A stretch of 64,000 bases of DNA from Niveispirillum cyanobacteriorum. Its GTDB lineage: Bacteria > Pseudomonadota > Alphaproteobacteria > Azospirillales > Azospirillaceae. Under the pieces are notes generated by a model. The model searched no databases, was not told where the DNA came from, and saw only the letters and a program-made list of their open reading frames with translations. Below are positions 54,262 to 63,480 of the stretch, piece after piece (within the stretch, counting starts at the first letter, position 1; each line of letters opens with the position of its first letter). The DNA is taken from positions 800,501-864,500 of the forward strand of contig NZ_CP025611.1 of the NCBI RefSeq assembly GCF_002868735.1, written 5' to 3'. The position numbers and the translations under genes are program-made.

Positions 54262-54756
54262 ATGCTGCTGCGCCGTCTGGCCCTTGCCCTGCTGCTGTCC
54301 CTGTCCCCTGTCTTCCTGCCCGTCGCCATCCCTGATGCCGCCGCCCAGATGGGGCCGCAGACGGGCCTGAACCGCGACAATCTGGTGATTGAAACCAAGG
54401 GCGGCCAGCGCCACAGCTTCAATGTCGATCTGGCCTTGACCCCGCAGCAGCAGGCCATCGGCCTGATGTTCGTGGAGAAGATGGCGGATGAGAAGGGGAT
54501 GCTGTTCCTGAATGATCAGGAAAGCAAACTGTCCTTCTGGATGAAGAACACCCTGATCCCGCTGGACATCATCTTCATCGATGCCAAGGGCTATATCCTG
54601 AACATCCAGCATGGCAAGCCGCTGGACCTGACGCCGCTGCCCTCCGCCGGGCCCGCGCTGGCGGTGCTGGAACTGAATGGCGGGCTGTCGGCCAAGCTGG
54701 GGATCAAGCCGGGGGACCGGCTGCTGCATCCCGCCTTTGGGGTACGCCGTCCGTAA
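54262..54756 (+). CDS. Secreted DUF192 protein
   Basis: A 164-residue protein with an N-terminal signal (LLLSLSPVFLPVAIPDAAA) and a DUF192 domain: QAIGLMFVEKMADEKGMLF, FWMKNTLIPLDIIFID and the C-terminal ELNGGLSAKLGIKPGDR are the family's signature blocks. Probably periplasmic. The molecular function of DUF192 is not established. Same-strand neighbours suggest co-transcription with the deacetylase gene. Confidence 0.93.
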   Translation: MLLRRLALALLLSLSPVFLPVAIPDAAAQMGPQTGLNRDNLVIETKGGQRHSFNVDLALTPQQQAIGLMFVEKMADEKGMLFLNDQESKLSFWMKNTLIPLDIIFIDAKGYILNIQHGKPLDLTPLPSAGPALAVLELNGGLSAKLGIKPGDRLLHPAFGVRRP

Positions 54757-54842
54757 CCATCATGCGCCACGCGGGCAACTGAGGCCTCTGAACGCCCGAA
54801 ACCAGCGCATTTCCAATCGGATACGACGTGGTAAACTGGCGT

Positions 54843-55352
54843 ATGGCTTTCTATACGCCCCCTTTGCAGCGACTGCCCACGCCGGTGACGCCCCCGTCGA
54901 AGGACCGGCACGTCCTGGGCGTCAACCGGATTGAGGAGCGGCAGCGGCGGGAGGAGAAGGGACGGGAAGGACGCAGCCTTCGTCATCGCCTGATTGATCT
55001 CGTGATGGATGAGGTCGAAAGCCTGCCCGACCTGACCACACCGCAGAAGCAGCGTATCCGCAACAATCTGGGCCGCTTTGCCGAGCGGCAGCCCGATCAC
55101 GCGCCAGACCATCCGCCACCGCCGCCGCCAACGCCAGAACAGTCACTGGCCGCGCTGACGGCAGGGGAAGAAATGCCGCCGGATGCCGCGGCCCCGCCGG
55201 CCGTCGGCGATGAGGTCGATGCGGTACAACTGGCGCAGCAGATGCAGATCCTGTTGGGTTTGCACAGCGAACGCGCCACCAAGATTTCAAACTACATCCA
55301 TGCCCTGATGGCCGTCACCCCGGACAGCCATCAGGTAGACCTGGATATCTGA
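54843..55352 (+). CDS. Uncharacterised proline-rich acidic/basic protein
   Basis: About 169 residues, not recognised. A basic, probably helical segment (ERQRREEKGREGRSLRHR) is followed by an acidic helix (LIDLVMDEVESLPDLTTPQ). Then comes a Pro-rich linker and a C-terminal helix VQLAQQMQILLGLHSERATK, ending NYIHALMAVTP. No signal peptide or membrane segment. ATG 54843 is preferred; a GTG at 54828 is in frame. It is convergent with the pectate lyase with a 9-bp gap. The amphipathic helices suggest a protein-binding role, which is speculation. Confidence 0.7.
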   Translation: MAFYTPPLQRLPTPVTPPSKDRHVLGVNRIEERQRREEKGREGRSLRHRLIDLVMDEVESLPDLTTPQKQRIRNNLGRFAERQPDHAPDHPPPPPPTPEQSLAALTAGEEMPPDAAAPPAVGDEVDAVQLAQQMQILLGLHSERATKISNYIHALMAVTPDSHQVDLDI

Positions 55353-55361
55353 CGCCGGCCC

Positions 55362-57014
55362 TTACTTCCCCAGCGCCTTGATCAGTTCGCCCATATTCTT
55401 GACAAACGCGGCGGTGGAGATGCCTTCCACCGGGTAATCGGCATTGTAGGGTGACGTGTCATACAGGTCGCCCACACGCGTCGCCCGGTATTCGCCGCCG
55501 GTCGGCGTGGCCGGCCCGTCGCCGATATAAGGGTTCGATACGGCGGTCAGCTTCACCGGCCAATATCCGCGCGGGTTCAGGCCCCGGATCAAATCGGCCA
55601 GCTTGTCGGCACCCGCCACCTTCTCCGCATTGTCCGTCTTCATCATGTCGAAGACATCGACATCGCGCAGCGTGAAATAGCGGGGCAGCTTGTAGGTACC
55701 GGGCTTGGCCAGCATGGGCGAGCCCTTGGAAATCTCTTCGCCCTTCGTGGCCGCCAGCTTCTGATATTCCGTACGCAGGGCTGCGGTGTCGATGGACCGG
55801 AAGGACCCGTAATGGGCAATCACCTCATTCGGGCTGTCGCTGGTGTAATATTCGCCATTCACCACGTTCGACCCGCGCCGATGCAGATATAGCGGCTTGT
55901 CCGTGCCGATGGCCAGGAAGGTCGGGTGCGTACGGCCCTGGGTCCGCAGGCTGGGCGGCGATTGCACCTTGTCCAGCCAATCCAGCGCCTCGGGTACGCG
56001 CGCCAGATATTTTGCATCGCCGGTCAGACGGTAGAAGTTCAGTAACTGCTTGATATTGTTGGCCGTCGTATGGGTGGCAAAGGCCTCTGGCTCATAGGTG
56101 CGGGCACCGGTCGGCTTCAGGTCGGTGGTGCGGTGCTGCAGGCCCCAGGCGGGCTGCGGCTGCGGCTGCTGCGTGGCGATGAAAATGTCCATGCCGCGCC
56201 GGATCGGGTCGATCAGCTTCTTATCGCCCAGCACCTGATAGGCGAAGATCAGCACCTCCAGATTTTCGCCCGATACATCATCGTTGAAGGTGATGTAGCC
56301 GGTATAGTCCGGCTTGCCATGCAGGCCGCCATCCTTGACCAGGGGGAAGCGCTGCGGCCAGCCGCCATTGGGATATTGCGCGTTCAGGATGAAGCCCAGC
56401 GCCTTGTCCAGCGCCTTCTTGATGCCCTTATCCTTCTTCTCCAGGTACAGGCGCAGCAGGAACTGCGTCGCCTCGGCGGTGCCGGCATCGTCGAATGTGC
56501 CGTTGCCGTAGTAATGATGGAATTCCTCCATCCGCCAGGCATTCTTGCCATAGGTATCGTACCAGCGCTTCAGCGAGTCCTCGCCGGCCGTATCGATGAC
56601 GTAGTTCCAGCCACCGCTTTCCAGCTGCCCCTTGATCAGCGCATCTGCCGTCTTCATGGCGGCATCCAGGTACCAGGCGTCACCCGTGGCGTGCCAGGCG
56701 TCCAGGAACAGATGCCCCATGGTGGGCGTGCCCGGTGGCTGCACCCAGATCATGGTTTTGTTGGCTTCCAGCTCACCCCAGCGGCGGGAGAAGTCGGGCA
56801 GATATTGCCAGACATAGCCGCCATTGACGGCCGCCTCCTCCATCATGAACCGGGCCGCCCGCTTCATGGTCTCCAGGATTTCCGCGCGGCTGGGTGCCTG
56901 TACAGCCTCCTGCGTGGCGGGGCTGCTGGTGGCGGACTGGGCATGGCCGGGCAGGGCCAGCATCAGCGGCAGGCAGGCACAGATCAAGGCACGCTTGAAA
57001 GCGGCAATGGACAT
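55362..57014 (-). CDS. Pectate lyase, family PL10-like
   Basis: A 550-residue secreted protein with a signal peptide (ALICACLPLMLALPGHA). The alpha/alpha toroid domain has family PL10/PelA-like stretches: ESGGWNYVID, YPNGGWPQRFPL, GYITFNDDV and THPTFLAIGTDKPLY. It would cleave polygalacturonate by beta-elimination outside the cytoplasm. ATG 57014 has GGAG at a spacing of 8 nt. The upstream gap carries two LacI-type half-palindromes around a TTGACA box, and a TonB-dependent receptor precedes on the same strand, pointing to a pectin-uptake locus. Length exceeds the minimal PL10 catalytic domain (about 330). Confidence 0.85.
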   Translation of the reverse strand: MSIAAFKRALICACLPLMLALPGHAQSATSSPATQEAVQAPSRAEILETMKRAARFMMEEAAVNGGYVWQYLPDFSRRWGELEANKTMIWVQPPGTPTMGHLFLDAWHATGDAWYLDAAMKTADALIKGQLESGGWNYVIDTAGEDSLKRWYDTYGKNAWRMEEFHHYYGNGTFDDAGTAEATQFLLRLYLEKKDKGIKKALDKALGFILNAQYPNGGWPQRFPLVKDGGLHGKPDYTGYITFNDDVSGENLEVLIFAYQVLGDKKLIDPIRRGMDIFIATQQPQPQPAWGLQHRTTDLKPTGARTYEPEAFATHTTANNIKQLLNFYRLTGDAKYLARVPEALDWLDKVQSPPSLRTQGRTHPTFLAIGTDKPLYLHRRGSNVVNGEYYTSDSPNEVIAHYGSFRSIDTAALRTEYQKLAATKGEEISKGSPMLAKPGTYKLPRYFTLRDVDVFDMMKTDNAEKVAGADKLADLIRGLNPRGYWPVKLTAVSNPYIGDGPATPTGGEYRATRVGDLYDTSPYNADYPVEGISTAAFVKNMGELIKALGK

Positions 57015-57085
57015 TCGAACGTCTCCGGGCTTCGCTCCATCGGTGGCTCTGCCGGCCACCTCTCAAGCCCCGAGTAAATCACACA

Positions 57086-57134
57086 TGACACCGGTTTCCT
57101 AGTCTGATCATGTGTCAAATTGTTACCGGTGTCA
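57086..57134 (-). promoter_or_regulatory. Paired LacI-type operator candidates at the pectate lyase promoter
   Basis: Two 14-bp sites related to the perfect palindrome TGACACCGGTGTCA: TGACACCGGTTTCC (57086-57099) and TGTTACCGGTGTCA (57121-57134). Each has one perfect half and central CCGG, with centres 35 bp apart. A minus-strand TTGACA (57118-57113) lies between them, so a repressor would occlude the promoter. No regulator gene is in the window. Confidence 0.55.
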
Positions 57135-57148
57135 GTTGGTCACTGAGA

Positions 57149-57175
57149 AAACGGGCCGGTATCTCCGGCCCGTTT
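57149..57175 (-). terminator. Rho-independent terminator of the TonB-dependent receptor gene
   Basis: On the minus strand AAACGGGCCGG-AGATA-CCGGCCCGTTT forms an 11-bp perfect stem, followed by TCTC, beginning 12 nt past the receptor stop codon. Confidence 0.85.
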
Positions 57176-57187
57176 CGCTGGTGATCG

Positions 57188-59350
57188 TCAGAACCGCACA
57201 GTCCCCATCAGCACCCATTCCCGTGGCGGCTGCGGGAAATAGGCGAAGGGACCGTCATTATTGGCCACCACCGTGTTGACCCTGCGGTCGAACAGGTTGC
57301 GCCCCGTCAGGGTGAGGTCCAGCCCATCCAACGCCGTCCAGGTGATGGCGGCATTGGTCAGCATATAGCCGCCGGCCTTACGGCTGTTGGCGCCGTCATA
57401 GGCGTAATCGCCGGAGATATCGGCCCAGGCGCGCAGGGTAACGGGGACATCTGGCACCGCCTGCACAATCTCCACCCGCCCGGCATGGCGCGGCACGCCC
57501 GCCACATCCTTGCCGGTGAAATCGAAGGGGCGGTTGGTGTCCGGCTCCAAGAAGGCGTTCTCCGTCCAGATGGCTTCGGTAAAGCCATAAGTCAGGTTCA
57601 CCGCCGTACCGTTACCCAGATCGGCGGATGCCTCCACCTCCACACCGCGCGACCGTTGCCGGCCGTTATTGATGGTCCGGGCAGAGCCGCCGACAGGCAG
57701 AAGCTGAAGCAGGTCGGAGCGGCGAAGCTGATAGGCGGTAATGCTGGCCGTGAAGCGCCCATCCGCCGTCTGGCCCTTCAACCCCGCCTCGATATTGCGG
57801 GCGATCTCCGGGTTCAGATCCTTATTGCGGTTGCGGAAGGACCAGATGGGGCCAAAGCCAGGGCTGAACCCCTCGCCAAACGCCGCATAGGCGGTGAGCA
57901 GGTCATTGACCCGCCAGCGCAGTGATGCCTTGGGGCTGACATGGCTGTCGCTGTCCTTGACGGTGACCTCCGGGTCGGGGCCATAGCCACTGCCCGACGG
58001 ACCGTAATGCACCTTGCGCTGAAACCGGTCCAGCCGCGCGCCAATACTGGCCGCCACATCGCCCCAATCACCATCGACCTGGGCAAAGGCCGCCTGCGTG
58101 CGGTTGCGGGCATTGGCGTTCAGCAGGTAATCCGACTGCCACAGGTTGGCATCGACATGCGCGCCGGTCTGGGCGTTGCGCCGCTGGGTATAGAAGCGGG
58201 GGCCGAAATCGAACTCCCCGGTCCAGGTCTCCACATGGTGGGCCTCCACCTGCTCCGCCGACAGACCAGCCAGAACGCGCCAGGTATCATTCAGGCGTGC
58301 ATCCACCTGCTGTTCGGCAAAATAGGTATCGGTGCTGCCATCCACGCGGAAGCCGGTGAAATTCACGGTGCCGCTGGCCGGGTCATACGGGTTGAAGAAA
58401 CCCTGTTTGCCAGCGGTGTTGGCGTGGCGGGCATGCAGGCGGGTGGTGCTGGTGACATTCTCCGTCACCGCGCTGGACAGCACCGCCGTGCCCGTCCACA
58501 TCCGCTTGTCAAAGCCGGCCCCATCCTGGTTCCAGTTGCCCTTGCGCCCGCCGGGCAGAGCGACGGGGATGCCGTTCGCATCGGTCGGTAACTCACCGGC
58601 CAGCCCCTGTTCGGTATTCACATAGGTGCCGGTCAGATTCAGCACCGTGGCCTCGGTCAGGTCGAGACGCTGTTTCACGAACAGGGTCTGTTCCTCGCGA
58701 TCCGTACGGTCGCGCCAGCCATCCGACCCCTGCGCCTGCGCAGAGATCAGGATGGCGCCAACATCGCCGGTCGGGCGCTGCACCATGGCGGCGGCGTTCC
58801 ACCAATTGTGTGAGCCATAGCCGGCCTGGGCCTGGGATAGCGGCTCGTCCGTCACCTCGCGGGTGATGTAATTAATGGTGCCGGCAATGGCGCCACGGCC
58901 ATAAAGGGCGCTGGTGGGCCCGCGCACCACATCGACCTGTCCGACAACGCCAAAGGGCAGTTGCTCCAGGTCCACCTCATCATCGCCGGTGACGAAGGGC
59001 ACGCCATCCATCAGCACGGTGATGGTGTCGTTATGCACCCGGTTGGGCACACCACGGATGGTGATGTCGGTATAGGTGCCCTGGTCGTTGGTCTTAACGA
59101 CAAGTCCGGGCAGGCCGCGCAATTCTTCCCCGATGAAACGGGTTGCCTTGGCCTCAAAGTCATTGCGGTCCACGCGGGATACGCTGGCCGGGATATCGCG
59201 GATGGTCGTGGCGCGGCGGGTGGCGGTGACGACGATCTCGTCAAGGTTCGTGCCAGGGGGGGCCGTTTCTGCCATGGCGGGAAGCGACAGGGCCATAACA
59301 GCGGTCGTCGCGGACAGAATACGGGCGTAGCGGTAGGCAGGGTGTTTCAT
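57188..59350 (-). CDS. TonB-dependent outer-membrane receptor
   Basis: A 720-residue receptor: signal peptide (TAVMALSLPAMAE), a TonB-box-like DEIVVTATR, a plug domain (RFIGEELRGLPGLVV, ITIRGVPNR, VDVVRGPTSALYGRGAIAG) and a 22-strand barrel region ending in aromatic Phe (VLMGTVRF). It imports siderophores, vitamins or carbohydrates with TonB energy. The adjacent pectate lyase gene in the same orientation hints at oligosaccharide uptake, but a strong terminator separates them, so the link is inferential. ATG 59350 is used; the ORF upstream has no homology. Confidence 0.93.
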   Translation of the reverse strand: MKHPAYRYARILSATTAVMALSLPAMAETAPPGTNLDEIVVTATRRATTIRDIPASVSRVDRNDFEAKATRFIGEELRGLPGLVVKTNDQGTYTDITIRGVPNRVHNDTITVLMDGVPFVTGDDEVDLEQLPFGVVGQVDVVRGPTSALYGRGAIAGTINYITREVTDEPLSQAQAGYGSHNWWNAAAMVQRPTGDVGAILISAQAQGSDGWRDRTDREEQTLFVKQRLDLTEATVLNLTGTYVNTEQGLAGELPTDANGIPVALPGGRKGNWNQDGAGFDKRMWTGTAVLSSAVTENVTSTTRLHARHANTAGKQGFFNPYDPASGTVNFTGFRVDGSTDTYFAEQQVDARLNDTWRVLAGLSAEQVEAHHVETWTGEFDFGPRFYTQRRNAQTGAHVDANLWQSDYLLNANARNRTQAAFAQVDGDWGDVAASIGARLDRFQRKVHYGPSGSGYGPDPEVTVKDSDSHVSPKASLRWRVNDLLTAYAAFGEGFSPGFGPIWSFRNRNKDLNPEIARNIEAGLKGQTADGRFTASITAYQLRRSDLLQLLPVGGSARTINNGRQRSRGVEVEASADLGNGTAVNLTYGFTEAIWTENAFLEPDTNRPFDFTGKDVAGVPRHAGRVEIVQAVPDVPVTLRAWADISGDYAYDGANSRKAGGYMLTNAAITWTALDGLDLTLTGRNLFDRRVNTVVANNDGPFAYFPQPPREWVLMGTVRF

Positions 59351-59451
59351 GGGTTGCGGAACCAATGTCTGGGGTTCGATCAGGATTCCGCGCCTGAATT
59401 CACGAAATTTTCTGTCTCTGCAAGAAAAAGCGCACGGGGGGCAGGGTTGCG

Positions 59452-59787
59452 TCAGGTTTTTTCTTCTACGAACGGATTGCTGCCATCCCGCGTCTCCACC
59501 TCGATCACCCATAGATCGGGGTCGCGTTTCACATGGCGTTCCACGAATTCCCGTGCCGCCATTTCATCGATCATCTCGCCATTGGCCCCCGGCTGCCAGC
59601 CAAGCCTGCCGCTGATATCGCGGCCCTGGCTGAACATGCGGCTGCCCTGAAACGGCACCGTGATCTTCAACAGGATCAGGCCGCTTTCCCGCTCCCCCTT
59701 GCGCAGCACATAGGCCGGCACGCCTGCCGCCGACAGGCGCCAGAGATGACTTTGCACAAACAGATGGGTGGGCAGGCGTTCTTCCAT
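59452..59787 (-). CDS. DUF1491 family protein
   Basis: A 111-residue protein typical of alphaproteobacteria: LPTHLFVQSHLWRLSAAGVPAYVLRKG at the N terminus, WQPGANGEMIDEMAAREFVERH and DPDLWVIEVE. Function unknown. No signal peptide. It lies between surE (divergent) and the TonB receptor (same strand, about 100 bp). Confidence 0.85.
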   Translation of the reverse strand: MEERLPTHLFVQSHLWRLSAAGVPAYVLRKGERESGLILLKITVPFQGSRMFSQGRDISGRLGWQPGANGEMIDEMAAREFVERHVKRDPDLWVIEVETRDGSNPFVEEKT

Positions 59788-59858
59788 GGTCTGCGGGTCC
59801 TGTTCGCGCTCGACTTCAAACGCTTGTTCGATTTGAATGGGTATCGCCTCTAACCACC

Positions 59859-60638
59859 ATGTCCGGACCCGCCATGCAAGCCCCGACCGCCCCGCTGTTC
59901 AACCGCGCGCTGCTGACCAATGATGATGGGATCGACGCGCCGGGCATGGCGGCCCTGATCGAAGCGGTGACACCGCTGGCGGCGGAGGTCTGGGTGGTGG
60001 CCCCCGAACATGACCAGTCGGGCGTGTCCCGCGCCATCAGCCTGCACGGCCCCTTACGCGTTCTGGAACGCGGCCCCCGTCGCTTTGCCGTCACCGGCAC
60101 GCCCAGCGACTGTGTGGTGATCGGGCTTAGCCACATCCTGAAGGACAATCCGCCCGACATCGTGTTTTCCGGCATCAACCGCGGCGCCAATATCGGGGAG
60201 GAGGTGGGCTATTCCGGGACCGTCAGCGCCGCCTTGATGGCCCGACTGTGCGGGTTGCCGGCCTATGCCATCAGTCAGGCCTGGCGCGACCGCAAGAATG
60301 TGCGCTGGCACACGGCCATATCGGGGCTGGAGGCCATTGTCCGCCGGTTCGGCACAGCACCGGCCAGCGTCTTGAATGTGAACTTCCCCGATGTGGAGCC
60401 GGAAGAGGTGGCGGGTGTGGCCATCACGCGGCAGGCCCCGCCGGGCAGCATGGCGATGGGCGTGGAAAGCCGGGAAGATACGCGCGGCTTCCCCTATCAC
60501 TGGCTCTCCATCCGCCGCCATCCGGGGCAGGGGGCCGATGACACGGATATCGGCGCGCTGCGCCGCCGGGAAATCAGCGTCACGCCCATCGGCTTCGACA
60601 TGACGGACCATGCCACACTGGCGGCTCTGCGCGGCTAA
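59859..60638 (+). CDS. surE: 5'/3'-nucleotidase SurE
   Basis: A 259-residue metal-dependent nucleoside monophosphate phosphatase. LLTNDDGIDAPG (residues 18-29) carries the Asp-Asp metal site, followed by APEHDQSGVSRAIS, GTPSDCV, SGINRGANIGEEVGYSGTV. Length and motifs are standard. The start ATG 59859 lacks a strong ribosome site. A bidirectional hairpin follows the stop. Confidence 0.96.
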   Translation: MSGPAMQAPTAPLFNRALLTNDDGIDAPGMAALIEAVTPLAAEVWVVAPEHDQSGVSRAISLHGPLRVLERGPRRFAVTGTPSDCVVIGLSHILKDNPPDIVFSGINRGANIGEEVGYSGTVSAALMARLCGLPAYAISQAWRDRKNVRWHTAISGLEAIVRRFGTAPASVLNVNFPDVEPEEVAGVAITRQAPPGSMAMGVESREDTRGFPYHWLSIRRHPGQGADDTDIGALRRREISVTPIGFDMTDHATLAALRG

Positions 60639-60646
60639 AACAAAAA

Positions 60647-60672
60647 GGCCGCCCGGATTGCGCCGGGCGGCC
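60647..60672. terminator. Bidirectional terminator between surE and the POT gene
   Basis: GGCCGCCCGG and CCGGGCGGCC form a perfect 10-bp stem with a 6-nt loop. Reading leftwards from the peptide transporter gene it is followed by TTTTTGTTTT, a strong intrinsic terminator; rightwards from surE by CTTTC. Confidence 0.88.
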
Positions 60673-60700
60673 CTTTCACACTCTACATCAAATCGAAGGA

Positions 60701-62281
60701 TCAGGCGGCCTTGCTGCCCTTGCCTTCCGTGTGCATGTCGGCGGCGTCCGTGTGCATCAGCTTGCGGATCAGCGGGGAGGCGACGCAGACGGCGACGCCG
60801 ATGCCACCGGCCCAGATCAGCAGGTCGTAGAACACGCCGGTATAGACCTTCAGGCTTTCCTGCGGCGACAGGACGGCCCCGCCCTCAGCACTGGCGCTGG
60901 CAGCATCGGCGATGAAGCCCGCCAGATAGTGGGCACCAGCCGACGACAGGAACCAGACACCCATCATCATGGCCGTGATGCGGGCCACCGACAGGCGGCT
61001 GATCATGGACAGGCCGACAGGCGACAGGCACAGCTCACCAGTGGTGTGCAGCAGATAGGCCAGCACCAGCCAGATCAGGCCGGTCTGCGCATCCTCACCC
61101 ACGACAGCACCACCGACGACCAGCGCGCCGAAGCCAAGTGCCACCTGGATGATGGCCAGACCGAACTTCATCGGCGTGGACGGCTCCAGACCCTTGCGGG
61201 CCAGCGCCACCCAGCCCCAGCTGAACAGCGGGCCCAGCAGCACAATGAACATCGGGTTGAAGACCTGCACCACCGAGGCCGGAATGATCAGGCCGAACAG
61301 TGAACGGTCGGAATTGCGGTCAGCGAACAGGGTCAGCGAGGTGCCGGCCTGTTCAAACAGGGTCCAGAACACCACCGACAACGAGATCATGAGCATCATG
61401 GCGATCAGACGCTCGCGCTCGATCTTCGTGCACTGGGTGATGGAGAACCAGATCAGGCCAACCACAACCAGCGCCACGACCGACAGCAGCAAGGAGCCGA
61501 CGACGTGATGGTTCTGCACCAGCTGCCAGTTAATGATCACGCCGATGACAGCGGCGATATAGATCATCCATTCCAGCGACAGGCCGAAGGCGCGCGGCTT
61601 GGACAGTTTCACCGGATCGGGTGCTTCGGAATTGCGGTACCACTTGGTGCCGCGCGCAAACACGATCAGGCCGAACACCATGCCGATACCGGCCAGACCG
61701 AAGCCGTATTTCCAGCCATAGGTCTCGCCCAGGTAACCGCAGGCGATGGTGGAGAAGAACGAGCCCAGGTTCACGCCCATATAGAAGATCGTGTAACCGG
61801 GGTCGCGGCGCGGATCGTCCTTGCTGCCATACAGCTTGCCGACCATGGTCGAGATGTTCGACTTCAGGAAGCCGACGCCGGTGATGATGAAGGCCAGCGA
61901 CAGGAACATGATCTGGTCATAGGGCGACTGACGCACCACGACACCGTCAATGACCTGCGCGGGAGAGCCTTCAAACGCCATGCCGATATGGCCGCAGACC
62001 AGCAGGATGGCGCCCAGCATCACCGCCTTGCGGCTGCCCAGATACCGGTCGGCGATCAGGCCGCCGATCACCGGCATCGCATAGTTCAGGGAGGCGTAGC
62101 TGGCATAGATGAAGCCGGCGGTCCCGTCGCTATAGAGGAAATGCTTGACCAGATAGAGGGTCAGTAGTGCCCGCATGCCGTAGAAGGAGAAGCGTTCCCA
62201 CATCTCGGCGAAGAACAGGGGCGCCAGACCACGCGGATGCCCGAAAAAACCCCGTTCGGGGTCGTTTGATATCCAAGCCAT
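60701..62281 (-). CDS. POT-family proton-coupled peptide transporter
   Basis: A 526-residue major-facilitator protein with about 14 hydrophobic segments. EMWERFSFYGMRALL in the first helix is the ExxERFxYYG-like proton-coupling motif of di/tripeptide transporters, and GVNLGSF and FWTLFEQAGTSLTLF are family stretches. It imports di- and tripeptides. The final residues are charged and cytoplasmic. It has its own terminator and no adjacent peptidase. Confidence 0.94.
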   Translation of the reverse strand: MAWISNDPERGFFGHPRGLAPLFFAEMWERFSFYGMRALLTLYLVKHFLYSDGTAGFIYASYASLNYAMPVIGGLIADRYLGSRKAVMLGAILLVCGHIGMAFEGSPAQVIDGVVVRQSPYDQIMFLSLAFIITGVGFLKSNISTMVGKLYGSKDDPRRDPGYTIFYMGVNLGSFFSTIACGYLGETYGWKYGFGLAGIGMVFGLIVFARGTKWYRNSEAPDPVKLSKPRAFGLSLEWMIYIAAVIGVIINWQLVQNHHVVGSLLLSVVALVVVGLIWFSITQCTKIERERLIAMMLMISLSVVFWTLFEQAGTSLTLFADRNSDRSLFGLIIPASVVQVFNPMFIVLLGPLFSWGWVALARKGLEPSTPMKFGLAIIQVALGFGALVVGGAVVGEDAQTGLIWLVLAYLLHTTGELCLSPVGLSMISRLSVARITAMMMGVWFLSSAGAHYLAGFIADAASASAEGGAVLSPQESLKVYTGVFYDLLIWAGGIGVAVCVASPLIRKLMHTDAADMHTEGKGSKAA

Positions 62282-62402
62282 TGCAGCCTTGTTGTGTTTG
62301 GATGCTGAGGAAGGCGCCGCTATAGCATGTTTGTCATGTCCGACATAGGGGGCAACTGTATCGGCCTGTGATGGCCATCACAGGTTATCGACACTGCTCA
62401 CC

Positions 62403-63440
62403 TCACACGAACAGCGGCCCCGTCTCAAAGCTGCTGCGCTTGCCCAAATCCTTCTCATGCCGCGCCAACCATTCATCGGCCGCCGCCCGGCCCGTATCGC
62501 GCAGGTCGGACAGGAAGCCCCAATCGGCATTCAGCTTGCTGGACACGCCCAGATGGCCCATCCGTTCCTCCGCCTCGATCCGGTGCAGATGGATGGACCG
62601 CATGCCAGACGCCTCTTCCGTCATCGCCCCCTTGGCCAGCAGCCGGTTTACCAGCTCGATCGAGCGCAATTCGCGCAGGAAGATGGAATTGAAGCTGACC
62701 TCATTCATGCGGTCGACAATAGCGGTGGGTGCCTTTGGCACGTCGGGCCGTTCGATGGGCGTGACCTGGATGATCAGGATATCGTTGGTCCGGCACTCCT
62801 TGATGAGCGGGTCCAGGACCGGGTTACCCATATAGCCGCCGTCCCAGTAATGCTCCCCGTCGATCCGCACGGCCTGGAACAGGAAGGGCAGGCAGGCGGC
62901 GGCCAGCAGGCAATCCACCGACAAATCCTTACCCTGGAACAGCCGCATGCGTCCCCGCGCCACATTGGTGGCGCTGACGAAAAGGCGCATCTCCGCCGCC
63001 TCCCGCAGCACCTTGAAATCAATCAACCCTTCCAGAACATCGGCCAGCGGGTTCAGGCCCAGCGGGTTGAACTGATAGGGCGACATCATGCGGATCATCA
63101 GGTCGAACCCGGCATAGACCGGGTGCGCCTCCACATTGGGATTGCCGGTCAACTGCGTCAGGAAGGATGGCGACAGCGGGCCAAACGCGTTGGCTTTGGC
63201 CACCCGCCGCCAGAACCGGTACAGCAGATCACGCGCCGCCTGCGGCCCGCCCGTCAGCCAGCCATAGGCCATCAGGGCGCCGTTCATGGCTCCGGCGGAC
63301 GTGCCGGAAATCGCCTCCACATCCAGCCGATCCAGTTCCAGCAACCGGTCCAGCACCCCCCAGGTAAAGGCCCCATGCGACCCGCCCCCCTGCAACGCAA
63401 GACCAATACGGGGGCGGGCGACGGTTTTTGATCGGGTCAT
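62403..63440 (-). CDS. Patatin-like phospholipase/esterase
   Basis: A 345-residue patatin-fold hydrolase. The oxyanion loop is LQGGGSHGAF, the nucleophile elbow GTSAGAM carries the catalytic Ser (residue about 48), and DGGYMGNP carries the catalytic Asp. No signal peptide, so probably cytoplasmic. It is 40 bp downstream of a 3-hydroxybutyrate dehydrogenase on the same strand, an arrangement that raises the possibility of a role with polyhydroxybutyrate or membrane lipid turnover. Substrate unproven. ATG 63440 begins MTRSKTVARPRIG. Confidence 0.9.
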   Translation of the reverse strand: MTRSKTVARPRIGLALQGGGSHGAFTWGVLDRLLELDRLDVEAISGTSAGAMNGALMAYGWLTGGPQAARDLLYRFWRRVAKANAFGPLSPSFLTQLTGNPNVEAHPVYAGFDLMIRMMSPYQFNPLGLNPLADVLEGLIDFKVLREAAEMRLFVSATNVARGRMRLFQGKDLSVDCLLAAACLPFLFQAVRIDGEHYWDGGYMGNPVLDPLIKECRTNDILIIQVTPIERPDVPKAPTAIVDRMNEVSFNSIFLRELRSIELVNRLLAKGAMTEEASGMRSIHLHRIEAEERMGHLGVSSKLNADWGFLSDLRDTGRAAADEWLARHEKDLGKRSSFETGPLFV

Positions 63441-63480
63441 GATGCGCTTTAACTGGAGGAAGGGAATTTGGAATGGGTAA

